A DNA stretch of 58,291 nucleotides. Source: Spongiactinospora gelatinilytica (GTDB lineage Bacteria; Actinomycetota; Actinomycetes; Streptosporangiales; Streptosporangiaceae). The notes below the pieces were generated by a model, which did not search any database, was not told where the DNA came from, and worked only from the letters and a program-made list of their open reading frames with translations. Location of the stretch: assembly GCF_003236385.1 (NCBI RefSeq), contig NZ_POUA01000004.1, positions 1 to 58,291 of the forward strand. Direction: 5' to 3'. Position numbers and translations under genes: made by a program. Positions 35,755 through 44,181 of this stretch are shown here, piece after piece (position 1 is the first letter of the stretch; each line of letters begins with the position of its first letter).

Positions 35755-35766
35755 GGCCGGGGCCGT

Positions 35767-35802
35767 ATATCGCTATTTTTAGATATGTCAAAGTAACGAT
35801 AT
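35767..35802. promoter_or_regulatory. ArsR operator ATATCG/CGATAT
   Basis: ATATCG (35767-35772) and CGATAT (35797-35802) are inverted across 24 nt of AT-rich DNA between the monooxygenase remnant and arsR. This is the same TATCGA-type core as at 24569-24600 and 25296-25331. Confidence 0.5.
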
Positions 35803-35832
35803 GGTGAGATATCCGGCGAGAGGGGAGGACGC

Positions 35833-36180
35833 ATGACGTCGCAGGGCGCTGCGGGCACCACCGGCGGACCGGCGGGCGGCTGGCAGCAGGCGGTGACCGA
35901 GCTCAGCCCCGCCGTGCACGCCTTCCTCAAAGCCCTGGCCAGCCCCGCCCGCCAGCGCGTCATGCTGCTGTTCGCCCGGGGGGCCGAACTCAGCGTTGGC
36001 CAGGTCGCCGAGGTCACCGGCCTAGCCCAGCCCCGCGCCAGCGAGCACTTGGCCGAACTACGGCGCGGCGGCATCCTCACCTCCCGCAAGGACGGCAAGA
36101 CCGTGCTCTACCGCGCCGACAAACACGCCGGCGCCGCCGCGCTCGCCGAGCTCCAGGCCTTCCTGCAGCACTGCTGCTGA
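35833..36180 (+). CDS. ArsR/SmtB family repressor (Cys-Cys terminus)
   Basis: The product is 115 aa. The winged helix is FLKALASPARQRVMLLFARG, then SVGQVAEVTGLAQPRASEHL, AELRRGGILTSRKDGKTVLY. It lacks the CxCD motif, and the only Cys residues are the last two, QHCC at 114-115. Arsenic sensors with C-terminal ligand Cys pairs are known in actinobacteria (Corynebacterium-type ArsR places its ligands differently from the E. coli type), so As(III) sensing remains possible. GGGGAGG precedes ATG 35833. It is divergent to a dead monooxygenase. Confidence 0.85.
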   Translation: MTSQGAAGTTGGPAGGWQQAVTELSPAVHAFLKALASPARQRVMLLFARGAELSVGQVAEVTGLAQPRASEHLAELRRGGILTSRKDGKTVLYRADKHAGAAALAELQAFLQHCC

Positions 36181-36365
36181 CCCGGTCGACAGGCCATCAT
36201 GATGACGCGGGCCGTCTTCCTTGACCGCTCATCTTTCCGCACTGTCAGATGGGTGGGCGGAGCGGGACGCCGTCCAGCTCCAGGTGGCGGCTCATGTCGA
36301 GTTCGATGCGGCCATACAGGTTCAGATGGGACCAGAACAGGGCGGTCAGCCCGCGCCGGGTCGAA

Positions 36366-36443
36366 GGTAATATGCTGCCGCCGGGTCTTCTGCTTGTCGG
36401 TGCTGACCCGGACCAGGCCGATGAGCGCCACAGCGGCCGCCAT
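36366..36443 (-). pseudogene. resolvase N-terminal fragment
   Basis: The minus strand reads MAAAVALIGLVRVSTDKQKT and RRQHIT, the first strand and active-site Ser loop of a serine resolvase, about 26 residues, before homology is lost. Sequence beyond (ALFWSHLNLYGRIELDMSRH in another frame) looks like the end of another mobile-element protein that I cannot name. Confidence 0.55.
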
Positions 36444-37294
36444 CCGTTCATCAAACGCCGTGTGTGAAGTAGATGAACCCTAGGGGAAAACGAACGGCCA
36501 AATGAACGCCCGAACCGGACACGGCGGTATCCCCAGCGCACCCCCTGCGCGCGTTCATCAAACGACCGTTAGACGAACGCCCGAGCGAAAAGCCTGGCGG
36601 GCTTCCGCTGATTTCTGCACTCGGCCTCCTCGCGGGCCAACTCACCACTTCTGCGAGCACGTCCCGTGATCACGGTTACGCACAGCTACCTTTCCCCGTA
36701 TCGCACGGACCCGAGTGGAGGGCCGTGTAGGCGGAAGCGGCCTATGTCGTGAAGTCGGCACAGATAAGCGATGGACCCGATTCTACGGCAGCCAGGCGAT
36801 TCCAAACCGTGTTCAAAGACCGCCTCCCCATGGCACCGTCGTCACAACGCCCGCGCTCGACCTTGGCCGCCTCCTAAGAGCTGTCCTGACGAGGCCCAGG
36901 TCGAGGAGGAGCAGCGCGACCTGGCGCCTACCGGTCTGTGACACGAGCCACGCGCCGGCTCGCTCATGGATCAGCCGCTACCACGTCGGCGCCTCTCCGG
37001 AACTTCACTACGACTGCGCTTCACGAAGCCGGAACATCGGCGAATCCACAGCACAACCTGCATTCACTTCCTGATCAGCGAACTGCAGTGCAGGTACAGA
37101 GACCGGTATCGACGGGGTTCAGAGGTTGCCCTCTCTCCTGCGAGACCGTAATTGCCGTGCATCGTAGCATGTCACATCCGAGGCGGTAGTCCATCTGGAG
37201 CCAGCACAGATTTCGTGTCGATATGGCTGTCCATTATATGCTGACCATATTTCAGCAGGAAAGGTCTTGCCTACCGATTCAACGGCGAATACTG
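36444..37294. other. 0.85-kb gene-free region upstream of the ArsP locus
   Basis: No recognisable coding sequence. Base composition is lower in GC than the neighbours and frames are short on both strands. It contains an isolated TCGATATGG at 37218-37226, similar to the ArsR cores. It probably marks the junction between the first arsenic block and the ArsP/biosynthetic block. Confidence 0.4.
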
Positions 37295-37323
37295 TTGACA
37301 TGAGCGAACCCTGTTGATACTTC
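37295..37323 (+). promoter_or_regulatory. promoter of the arsR-arsP operon
   Basis: TTGACA (37295-37300), 17 nt, TACTTC (37318-37323), with ATG 37331 close behind. The bases TGTTGA just before the -10 also occur in the promoter at 40142-40170, and TTCAAC (37278-37283) faces GTTGAC across 10 nt as a likely operator. The nearly leaderless distance to ATG and the absence of a ribosome site suggest a very short leader. Confidence 0.65.
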
Positions 37324-37330
37324 TAGATTC

Positions 37331-37732
37331 ATGGTAAGAGAACTGGACGTGCGCCTTCTTGAGGGCGAGGAACTGTCCAACCAGGAGCGGGCCCGTCGGC
37401 TCGTTCCGAAACTTAGGGCCCTGGCCGATGAGAACCGGGCGGTTTTGGCGCTCCTGATCGCTGAACGCCCTCGCACCGTCAGGGAATTGCAAGACGCGAC
37501 CGGGATGAGTCAGACGCTTGTCAGCCATCATCTGCGGCCGCTCCGTGAGCAGGGGCTTGTAAAAGTCATACCGCGAGGGCGCTCGAACGTCTACACCCTC
37601 TGCTGTGAAGAACTGGGAACGCCGGTCCGCTGGCTCGCGTCGCTGGCGGCCCTCACTCCTGAAGGAGCCCAGGCGTGCTGCCTCAGCGACTTAGACGACG
37701 AGAAAAGGGAGAGTATGGACGATGTCGGATAA
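37331..37732 (+). CDS. ArsR family repressor with two Cys-Cys pairs
   Basis: The product is 133 aa. The HTH is RTVRELQDATGMSQTLVSHH with LRPLREQGLVKVIPRGRSNV as helix and wing. There is no CxCD in the recognition region. Instead Cys91-Cys92 (TLCCEELG) and Cys116-Cys117 (QACCLSD) lie after the wing, a layout suited to binding trivalent or methylated arsenicals. The gene overlaps the permease start by 11 bp, so it controls that gene, and probably the small Cys protein at 40362 through a matching promoter. Confidence 0.87.
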   Translation: MVRELDVRLLEGEELSNQERARRLVPKLRALADENRAVLALLIAERPRTVRELQDATGMSQTLVSHHLRPLREQGLVKVIPRGRSNVYTLCCEELGTPVRWLASLAALTPEGAQACCLSDLDDEKRESMDDVG

Positions 37733-38606
37733 GTGGATCGAAACCTTCCGGACCTTCGGAACCATCCTGGTCGAGCTTGTTGTCTTGTTCCTCGTCGTCG
37801 CATTTCTGGTTGCCCTGCTCCAGCGCCGTGTGGGCGACGAGAGGCTACAGAGGTGGATGGCGGGCGGAACCCTACTCGCGCCGATCAAGGGGATCGTGCT
37901 GGGGGCGCTGACCCCATTCTGCTCTTGTTCGACACTTCCCATGCTCATGGGCATGATCAAGGTCGGCGCACCCTTCACCGGCGCGGCCGCCTTCCTGCTC
38001 GCTTCTCCATTGCTTGACCCGATCATCCTCGGGGTCGTCTGGATCTTATTCGGCTGGCAGCTCATGCTGGGGTACGGGCTGATCACCTTCGTCGCGATCA
38101 TCCTCGTCTCCCTGCTGTGGGGCAAGTTGGGGCTCGAACGCTACGTCCGGCGCGTCAAGGTTCAGGCTGAGCATGACGGATCGCCCTGGCAAGGGCTGCG
38201 CCGTGAAAGTCGCCCCGCCTGGAACCAGGCCAAGTCGTTCTTCAAGCCGCTGGTCATCCCGCTCCTGCTCGGCGTCTCCGTCGGTGCGTTCATCTACGGG
38301 GCGGTTCCGGAATCCTTCCTGGTCTCGGTGGCCGGTCCGGGCAACTGGCTCGCGGTACCGACGGCGGCCCTGATCGGCATACCGCTGTACATTCGGACCG
38401 AATCCATCCTCCCCATCGGCCTGGCGCTAAGTTCTGCAGGCATGGCGCTCGGACCCGTATTCGCCCTGGTAATCGGTGGTGCGGGAGCGAGTCTTCCTGA
38501 GCTGTCCATGCTGTCCGCGATCTTCAAGCCCCGGTTGGTAGCCGCGTTCGTCCTGTCGGTGCTCGTTGTAGCCGTGACAGGCGGCATTATCATCCCGATG
38601 CTCTGA
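37722..38606 (+). CDS. arsP: ArsP-type permease (DUF318), organoarsenical efflux
   Basis: The product is 294 aa with about eight TM helices. The family signature is GALTPFCSCSTLPMLMGMIK with Cys67 and Cys69 in a membrane-embedded loop, then SPLLDPIILGVVWILFGWQL. The C-terminal half repeats the fold (GIPLYIRTESILPIGLALSS, GGAGASLPELSML). Characterised ArsP proteins export trivalent methyl- and aromatic arsenicals, not inorganic arsenite. That specificity suits a host making a C-As compound next door (41.6-52.4 kb). It is translationally coupled to the upstream ArsR. Confidence 0.85.
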   Translation: MSDKWIETFRTFGTILVELVVLFLVVAFLVALLQRRVGDERLQRWMAGGTLLAPIKGIVLGALTPFCSCSTLPMLMGMIKVGAPFTGAAAFLLASPLLDPIILGVVWILFGWQLMLGYGLITFVAIILVSLLWGKLGLERYVRRVKVQAEHDGSPWQGLRRESRPAWNQAKSFFKPLVIPLLLGVSVGAFIYGAVPESFLVSVAGPGNWLAVPTAALIGIPLYIRTESILPIGLALSSAGMALGPVFALVIGGAGASLPELSMLSAIFKPRLVAAFVLSVLVVAVTGGIIIPML

Positions 38607-39059
38607 GCCACGTCGAGCAGGGGCTCCCATTCGGGCCGGTCCTCATGGCCGCCTGTGGGCACCCGAGCCGGCACGCTATCGGTCATCGACCGAACCAAGC
38701 GGCCCCCGGAGAGCGATCCGCGACCGGTCGTTCTTCGGGGGCGCATCTTCTTCGCCAGACTCCCACAGGGCGGCCCCCGCACAGAGTGCGCCGTAGATCC
38801 GCTCCCTTAACGCACACCTCGCGGACCGGGCCGACCGATGCCGCCAGCGGGCAGACCATCTCCCTGGCGCGCCGTCGCGACCTGATTGGGTTCAAGCGGG
38901 ATGGTGTCCAATCGATGAGGGACGACCGTTGGGACAGTAGCTCCCAGCGGGAGTCGAGCACCTTTTGTAAAAGCAGGCCAGCGGCGGCAAGAGGTACATG
39001 GTCCAAGGATGGGCGGCCCATCTGTCCAGGAAATAGGTGAAGGCAGAAAGGAGGATCAT
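38607..39059. other. 0.45-kb spacer before an IS256 remnant
   Basis: No recognisable gene. It contains CGGTCATCGACCG (38680-38692), a small hairpin that could help terminate the arsR-arsP transcript, and probably the left flank of the insertion sequence. Confidence 0.4.
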
Positions 39060-39866
39060 GTGGCCGCGAGGGACATCGTACCCGTCATCAGAGAGCGTTT
39101 TCAGGCGACCTTGGCGTCGGTATCCCCAGATGTGATGCGAGCGCTGATCAGCGCATTCACACAGCAGATGATGGATGCCGAAGTTGACCGGCTGTGCGGA
39201 GCCGCCTATGGCCAGGTCCATGCTCGTCGGATGAACTCCCGAAACGGGTACCGCTGGCGCGAGTGGGACACTCGTGCAGGGACGGTTGAACTCGCCATCC
39301 CACGTGTACGTTTTGGCACATACTATCCACGATGGCTACTCGATCACCTTGGGTCTGCAGAGCGAACCTTGGCCGATGCGTCAGCGACTTCCTATTTGCT
39401 TGGGGTGTCCGTCGGACGTGTGGAGCGACTGGCAGATGCACTGGGCCTGGACGCATTGTCGCGACTCCAGATCACCCATATCGCTCGCGAAATGGATGAG
39501 CTGGTCGATGACATCCGTAACAGGCCGCTCAGCGATGGTTTGTACACGTTCCTCTGGCTCGATGCGGTCAGCCAGCAGGTGGAAGAGGACGGCCGCACAG
39601 TCGAGTTGTACGCGTTGATCGCTATCGGGGCGAAGGCCCAAGAGCCTGGGGGGATCCTCGGGGTCGACATCGTGTCCGACGAGGCTGACATCGGCTGGCT
39701 CATGTTCCTGCGCGGCCTACGAGCACGAGGACTGCGCGGAGTGAGGCTGGTCGTGTGCGAATCGCATACCGGATTGAGGGAGGCGATCGCCTCCGCATTC
39801 CCTGAAGCCTGGACAGTGCCACCAGGCGCATTACGCCGGGCAGAGGACTGTGCGGCAACTCGATGA
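39060..39866 (+). pseudogene. IS256-family (mutator) transposase, truncated
   Basis: GTG 39060 has AAAGGAGG upstream. About 245 residues of the IS256 fold follow: the zinc-like N-terminal region NSRNGYRWREWDTRAGTVEL, then AIPRVRFGTYYPRWL, the first catalytic Asp in FLWLDAVSQ, and the second in LRGVRLVVCESHTGLREAI, where the usual Asp (SDAHxGL) is replaced by Glu-Ser. A frameshift at about 39800 replaces the QRC(R)TH motif, and only a short tail (HQAHYAGQ in another frame) remains, so the third catalytic residue is lost. It is inactive. Confidence 0.8.
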
Positions 39867-40141
39867 CTCCTTAGCACCAAGCATCATTCAGCCGGAGGGT
39901 CACTCATAGCCCGATCGCGGCATGGGTCAGGCTGCGAGGCCATCCCTACACCAAGACGGCGACGTCATCCGAGGAGGAAAGGGATCTACAGGAGGGCCTC
40001 CACGCATCCGTCGACGGCCGGCCAAGCCTCCAGAGCGATACCGCGGGCCGTTATGCCGAAAACGATCTTTTGGCCGGTCCAAATTATGCGGGATGCTGGA
40101 AGAAGTACAGGCATTACGCTGCATTGATCCAATCTTCACGA

Positions 40142-40170
40142 TTGACACCTGCAAATATTGTTGATACTAA
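40142..40170 (+). promoter_or_regulatory. promoter matching that of arsR-arsP
   Basis: TTGACA (40142-40147), 17 nt, TACTAA (40165-40170). TGTTGATACT overlaps the -10 exactly as at 37311-37321. It is a consensus-like sigma-70 promoter, probably under the same ArsR, with a leader of about 190 nt before the small Cys protein at 40362. Confidence 0.6.
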
Positions 40171-40361
40171 TGGGATGTGTTGAAGGGTCAGGCAGTCGTT
40201 CGGCCTTGGAGGCAGCACGGCGCATCCGGTGTTGTGACCGGTACGTTCAAGCTCGGCCTTGACTCCACGTCTCCAGATGCTGAACGCTGGCGCCGGCCAA
40301 CGACAGGAAGCGAATTCATGCACCACAATCGCTTCGACATCACGGATTGGAGAATTTGGGC

Positions 40362-40529
40362 ATGGTGAAGCTCCTAGGCAAGCTCTTCGGCGGCGGCGAG
40401 AAAGAGGAACAGCAGCTGAGCAGTTGCTGCGGCTCCGTCAACGTGACGGCTGAAGAGGAAACGGTCGAGGCTCAGGTCGAGCCACAGGCCGAGCCGACTC
40501 CGGCACCGGTTTCACAGACGTCGCGCTAG
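40362..40529 (+). CDS. 55-aa Cys-Cys protein of ArsP-type loci
   Basis: ATG 40362 follows GGAGA by 8 nt. The sequence begins MVKLLGKLFGGGEKEEQQLS then SCCGSVNVTAEEE, with Cys22-Cys23, and continues as an acidic, Pro-rich tail. Short proteins with an amphipathic KLLGKLFG start and an SCC motif occur next to DUF318/ArsP permeases, possibly as a metalloid-binding partner or chaperone; I cite this from memory. The shared promoter motif supports co-regulation with arsP. Confidence 0.6.
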   Translation: MVKLLGKLFGGGEKEEQQLSSCCGSVNVTAEEETVEAQVEPQAEPTPAPVSQTSR

Positions 40530-40882
40530 CGCTCTTCCTGCGCCGCACAATATGCAGAAAGCGTGTGGCCCTGCTAGCCGTTTGACCTCGGTGCGCGGCG
40601 GCCGGGGTTTCGGCTGGGAGGGCCACTGCGTATCGGCCTTGGGCCTGACCCCGACGAGCGCCCCCAGCCGACCGCTTGGCCCATACCAGAGGATGCCTCA
40701 TCGACCTCGAGCCAGCGGCGTTCTGTTAGGCGGTGCCGGAAGGCTCCCCCGTCTGCCGCTGGCTACCAGCGAGCGAATGCGAGTATCGAAGTTATGGCCT
40801 GCCTTGCTTCGCCTTTTCTGTATCACCGCACACTTCCCTCGATCGAGTCCCAGAGCCGACTGTTAAATGCAGAGAGGGTAGT
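40530..40882. other. 0.35-kb spacer, no gene seen
   Basis: No conserved frame. It contains C-rich and G-rich tracts and no convincing promoter for the thioredoxin-fold gene that follows, which may be read from the 40142 promoter. Confidence 0.35.
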
Positions 40883-41452
40883 ATGGTATTCACCTATTCG
40901 TTCATGGTCCCCCTCGGAACCCCTGTTCCGGACTTCAGCCTGCTCGCTGTCGATGGCCGTAAAGTGGGCGTCGCCGACCTCGCCGACGCCTCCGCTCTCC
41001 TGGTCGTCTTTCTTTCCAACCGCTGCCCGTACGTGCTGCACATCGAAAGGCAGTTCGCTCACTTTGCTGATCAGTACCACGGCCGAGGGCTGGCTACGGT
41101 GGGTATCTGCTCCAGCGACACAGAAAGTCACCCAGAAGACCGGCGCCAGGGCCTGGCTCAGCAGGCGCTTCGCGCGGAGTTCGGATTTCCCTACCTGATC
41201 GATGGGGGCCAGGAGGTTGCCAAAGCCTTCCGGGCCGCCTGCACTCCGGACTTCTTTTTGTACGGCAGCGACCGGCGACTGGCCTACCGTGGCCAATTCG
41301 ATAGCGCACGCCCGGGTAACGGTGTTCCTGTGGAGGGTAGTGTTCTGCGGGCGGCGGTCGAGAATGTGCTGGCCGGTCGCCCTGTCCCGGAACCCCATAC
41401 GCCCAGCGGCGGATGCAATATCAAGTGGCGTCCAGGCAACGAACCCGCCTAA
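40883..41452 (+). CDS. thioredoxin-fold (AhpC/TSA-like) protein
   Basis: ATG 40883 has AGAGAGGG upstream; product 189 aa. The fold is TPVPDFSLLAVDGRKVGVAD, then ALLVVFLSNRCPYVLHIERQ with the single redox Cys48 in the CPY motif (no CxxC), then FRAACTPDFFLYGSDRRLAY. The conserved C-terminal block PSGGCNIKWRPGNEP characterises a thioredoxin-family subgroup of unknown substrate. It is convergent with the phnE-like gene and stands at the edge of the biosynthetic set. A role in reducing arsenic species is possible but unproven. Confidence 0.8.
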   Translation: MVFTYSFMVPLGTPVPDFSLLAVDGRKVGVADLADASALLVVFLSNRCPYVLHIERQFAHFADQYHGRGLATVGICSSDTESHPEDRRQGLAQQALRAEFGFPYLIDGGQEVAKAFRAACTPDFFLYGSDRRLAYRGQFDSARPGNGVPVEGSVLRAAVENVLAGRPVPEPHTPSGGCNIKWRPGNEPA

Positions 41453-41587
41453 GCCCGCGAAAAGTTCCTTCGCCCTGTGGTGACCGTTCCCCTTGGGGTG
41501 GATGCGCATGCCGTCGTGTGCTGTGGGCAGTATTGCGGATCGGCCGGCATGCGCCTCCCCCTTTTCGTGGCGGCCTAGCGTCTTCAC

Positions 41588-43309
41588 TCAGGCCAGTAGT
41601 CGCCGGATGGTCATCGCGAAGATTTCGAGTGCGAAGACCACCGCGAAGATGGCCAGAACAATCCAGGTGATCACTTCGTATTCTCGGGTGTGGGAGGCCT
41701 GTAGGAGGTAGAAGCCGACGCCTCCTCCGCCGACGAGGCCCAGCAATGTCGCGTACCGAATATTGACGTCGAGCTGATACAGAGTCGCGCCTATGATCGC
41801 TCGTGCGGCCTGCGGCAAGATCGCTGTGAAATATATCTGTGTCCGTGAGGCGCCGACCGCGTTCAGGGCTTCGAGGGGGCCATGATCGACCTCTTCCAGG
41901 GAGTCGGCCACGAGTTTGCCCAGGAGGCCGATGGACCCGATGGCCAGAGCGAGCGCGCCGGCGACCGGACCGAGACCGATGATCACGACGAACAGAATGG
42001 CGAGCACCAGCTCGGGTATTCCTCTTACCAGCAAGACGATCCCGCGGAAGGTGGTGTGGATCATTCGATGGCCGGAAACGTTGCGCGCGGCGAGCGATCC
42101 TAGGGGGATCGCCAGCAACGCGCCGATGAGCATCGAGGCGAGGCCGATCTCGAGGGTGACGAAAAGTGCTCGCAAAAGGTCCGGAGCCACACCCGCCGTT
42201 CCGGGGGGCCAGAACAGGCCAAGCGTCGTCAGGAAGCCGCGCAGGCCGCCGCTGAGGCTGAGGTCCAGTGCACCGCTGCGGAGCAATGACCATAGAACAA
42301 CGGCCACCGCGATCGCGGCGTAGACGATCCGCCGAGCGCGGTCGAAGGACCACGCAGGAAAGATCGGCCGGTCCGCCGTAGGGAGTGTCGAGAGCTGTAC
42401 CGGGGCGGGCGCATAGAACGACCGGCGGCGCAGCAGCGCGGGCAGCCGACGCAGGGCGCGTTGTTCCGCTGATGTCGTCATGCGCATTAGAGACCGGCGC
42501 ACGACTGCGGACAACAGCTCAGAAAGGAGGCACAGGAGGAGCAGAATGACAGCCCAAACGATCCCGAGCCCGAACTGCAGCGCTCCGAAAGCCTTCGACA
42601 TTTCAAAGCCTATGCCGGTGACGCCGACGAATCCCAAGAGTGCCGAGTGACGCAGGTTGATGTCGAATCGATGCAAGCCGATCGCGATGAATGCCGGTAA
42701 CGCTTGTGGGAGGATCGCGGTGCTGAGCTGCTGGCCTCGACTGGCGCCGATGCTGCGCAGGGCCTCGCGGGGCTTATCACTGACCTGCTCGAGCGCGTCC
42801 GCATAGAGTTTGCCCACCATTCCGACCGAGTGCAGGCCCATGGCGAGGATGCCGGGGACCACGCCCAGGCCGAACAGCCGCACGAATAGGATGGCCAAGA
42901 CGATGTCCGGGACGGCGCGTGCCGCCACGATCACGCCCCGCGAGCCGAGGCGAAAGCCGGTGCCGCGCGTGGTGTTGGCCGCGGCCCACACGGCCAGTGG
43001 AAAACTGATGGCCACCGACAACAGGGTGGCCAGCAGGGTAGTGGCCAGGGTGAAGCCGGTCTGCTGGACCACCTCTTCGCCGCTGGGCAGTTCAGGAGGC
43101 CAGATTCGATCAATGAAGCCGATCGCATTGGCGTAGCCGTGCACCACCGTGGCGAAATTGATTTCCAGGTGGATGACCGACGCGGCGCCGAGACCCAGAA
43201 GAGCCAGCAACAAGGCGCCGACCGTGGCACTGCGACGGCGCCCCGGGCGTCTGCGCCGCGGGGTTTGCGCCACTGACGAAGTTGCCGACAACTCGGCCGA
43301 TGCCGTCAT
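41588..43309 (-). CDS. PhnE-like ABC permease, two permease domains fused
   Basis: ATG 43309 overlaps the phnC-like stop by 4 bp (ATGA). The product is 573 aa: two PhnE-type BPD_transp_1 domains in tandem (about 35-270 and 310-573), each with six TM segments and an EAA loop (EALRSIGASRGQQLSTAILP and EALNAVGASRTQIYFTAILP). A normal PhnE is about 270 aa and dimerises, so this gene encodes the full channel in one chain. The Pro-rich, positively charged joint near 270-300 is cytosolic. With PhnC and PhnD it would import a phosphonate-like oxyanion, here plausibly an arsonate or arsenate ester. Confidence 0.88.
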   Translation of the reverse strand: MTASAELSATSSVAQTPRRRRPGRRRSATVGALLLALLGLGAASVIHLEINFATVVHGYANAIGFIDRIWPPELPSGEEVVQQTGFTLATTLLATLLSVAISFPLAVWAAANTTRGTGFRLGSRGVIVAARAVPDIVLAILFVRLFGLGVVPGILAMGLHSVGMVGKLYADALEQVSDKPREALRSIGASRGQQLSTAILPQALPAFIAIGLHRFDINLRHSALLGFVGVTGIGFEMSKAFGALQFGLGIVWAVILLLLCLLSELLSAVVRRSLMRMTTSAEQRALRRLPALLRRRSFYAPAPVQLSTLPTADRPIFPAWSFDRARRIVYAAIAVAVVLWSLLRSGALDLSLSGGLRGFLTTLGLFWPPGTAGVAPDLLRALFVTLEIGLASMLIGALLAIPLGSLAARNVSGHRMIHTTFRGIVLLVRGIPELVLAILFVVIIGLGPVAGALALAIGSIGLLGKLVADSLEEVDHGPLEALNAVGASRTQIYFTAILPQAARAIIGATLYQLDVNIRYATLLGLVGGGGVGFYLLQASHTREYEVITWIVLAIFAVVFALEIFAMTIRRLLA

Positions 43310-44121
43310 CCTGGCGAGCCAAGCCGCGTCGGCGCCTGCAACGTCATCGGCTCCGGCGACCCGTTGTTGTAGACCTCCATCACAGTGTCGGCGTTCATGA
43401 GGCAGGCAGGAGTGTCGAGCACGATCGCACCGCGCTGGAGACCAATGATCCTGTCCGCGCACGAGAGGGCCAAGTCCAACTGGTGCAGGCTGCTGACCAG
43501 CGTCATTCGCTGTTCGCGAACGATGTCCTGCAGCAGGCCCATGACCATCTTGGCGCTGTCGGGATCAAGGGACGCCACGGGTTCGTCGGCCAGCAGGATC
43601 GCCGGACGCTGCATCAGCGCCCTGGCGATCGCCACACGCTGCTGCTGCCCACCGGATAACGTATCGGCACGCTGGAAGGCTTGATCGGGCAAGCCGACGC
43701 GATCAAGATGTTGCAGGGCTTCGCGCCGTAGGCGTGAGGAATAGGCCAACAGGCCCAGGCGTGGCCCGCGAAGGCGGCCAAGGGCGCCGCTGCACACGTT
43801 TTCCAGGACACTTAGCTGACCAACGAGGTTGAACTGCTGGAAAATGAACCCGATATGACGGCGCAGGGAGCGTAGGGTGCGTTCCCGTGCGGTTTCCACA
43901 TCGGTGCCCAGGACGGACACCTTCCCAGAAGTCGGCTTGTGGAGCCCAGAGATATGCCGGAGCAATGTGGACTTCCCCGCTCCGGAGCTTCCTAATAGAA
44001 CACAGAACTCCCCCGGCGGAACAGTGAAGGTGACATCCCGCAGTCCGACAATTCTCTTATCAAAGGTTTTGGTCACTCGATCTAATGATATAACTGACGC
44101 ATTTCGCTCGCTCGCGGTCAT
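43306..44121 (-). CDS. phnC: PhnC-like ABC transporter ATPase
   Basis: The product is 271 aa from ATG 44121; GTG 44127 is a less likely start because GAGGT stands just before the ATG. Walker A is LLGSSGAGKSTLLRHISGL, the Q-loop FIFQQFNL, the signature LSGGQQQRVAIARALM, Walker B AILLADEPVASLDPDSAKMV and the H-loop SSLHQLDLA. LRHISGLHKPTSGKVSVLG is typical of phosphonate and phosphate-ester importers. It is the energising subunit for the fused permease that overlaps its 3' end. Confidence 0.9.
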   Translation of the reverse strand: MTASERNASVISLDRVTKTFDKRIVGLRDVTFTVPPGEFCVLLGSSGAGKSTLLRHISGLHKPTSGKVSVLGTDVETARERTLRSLRRHIGFIFQQFNLVGQLSVLENVCSGALGRLRGPRLGLLAYSSRLRREALQHLDRVGLPDQAFQRADTLSGGQQQRVAIARALMQRPAILLADEPVASLDPDSAKMVMGLLQDIVREQRMTLVSSLHQLDLALSCADRIIGLQRGAIVLDTPACLMNADTVMEVYNNGSPEPMTLQAPTRLGSPG

Positions 44122-44181
44122 GTACACCTCAACGCACTATGGGCGCGGAACAACTGTACGAACGGGATGGCTTGTAAGCTG

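Noticed and set aside
41500-41570. GCGCATGCCG / CGGCATGCGC inverted arms as a terminator between convergent genes
   Set aside because: The loop is about 36 nt, too large to be confident. Convergent termination is expected there but not proven.
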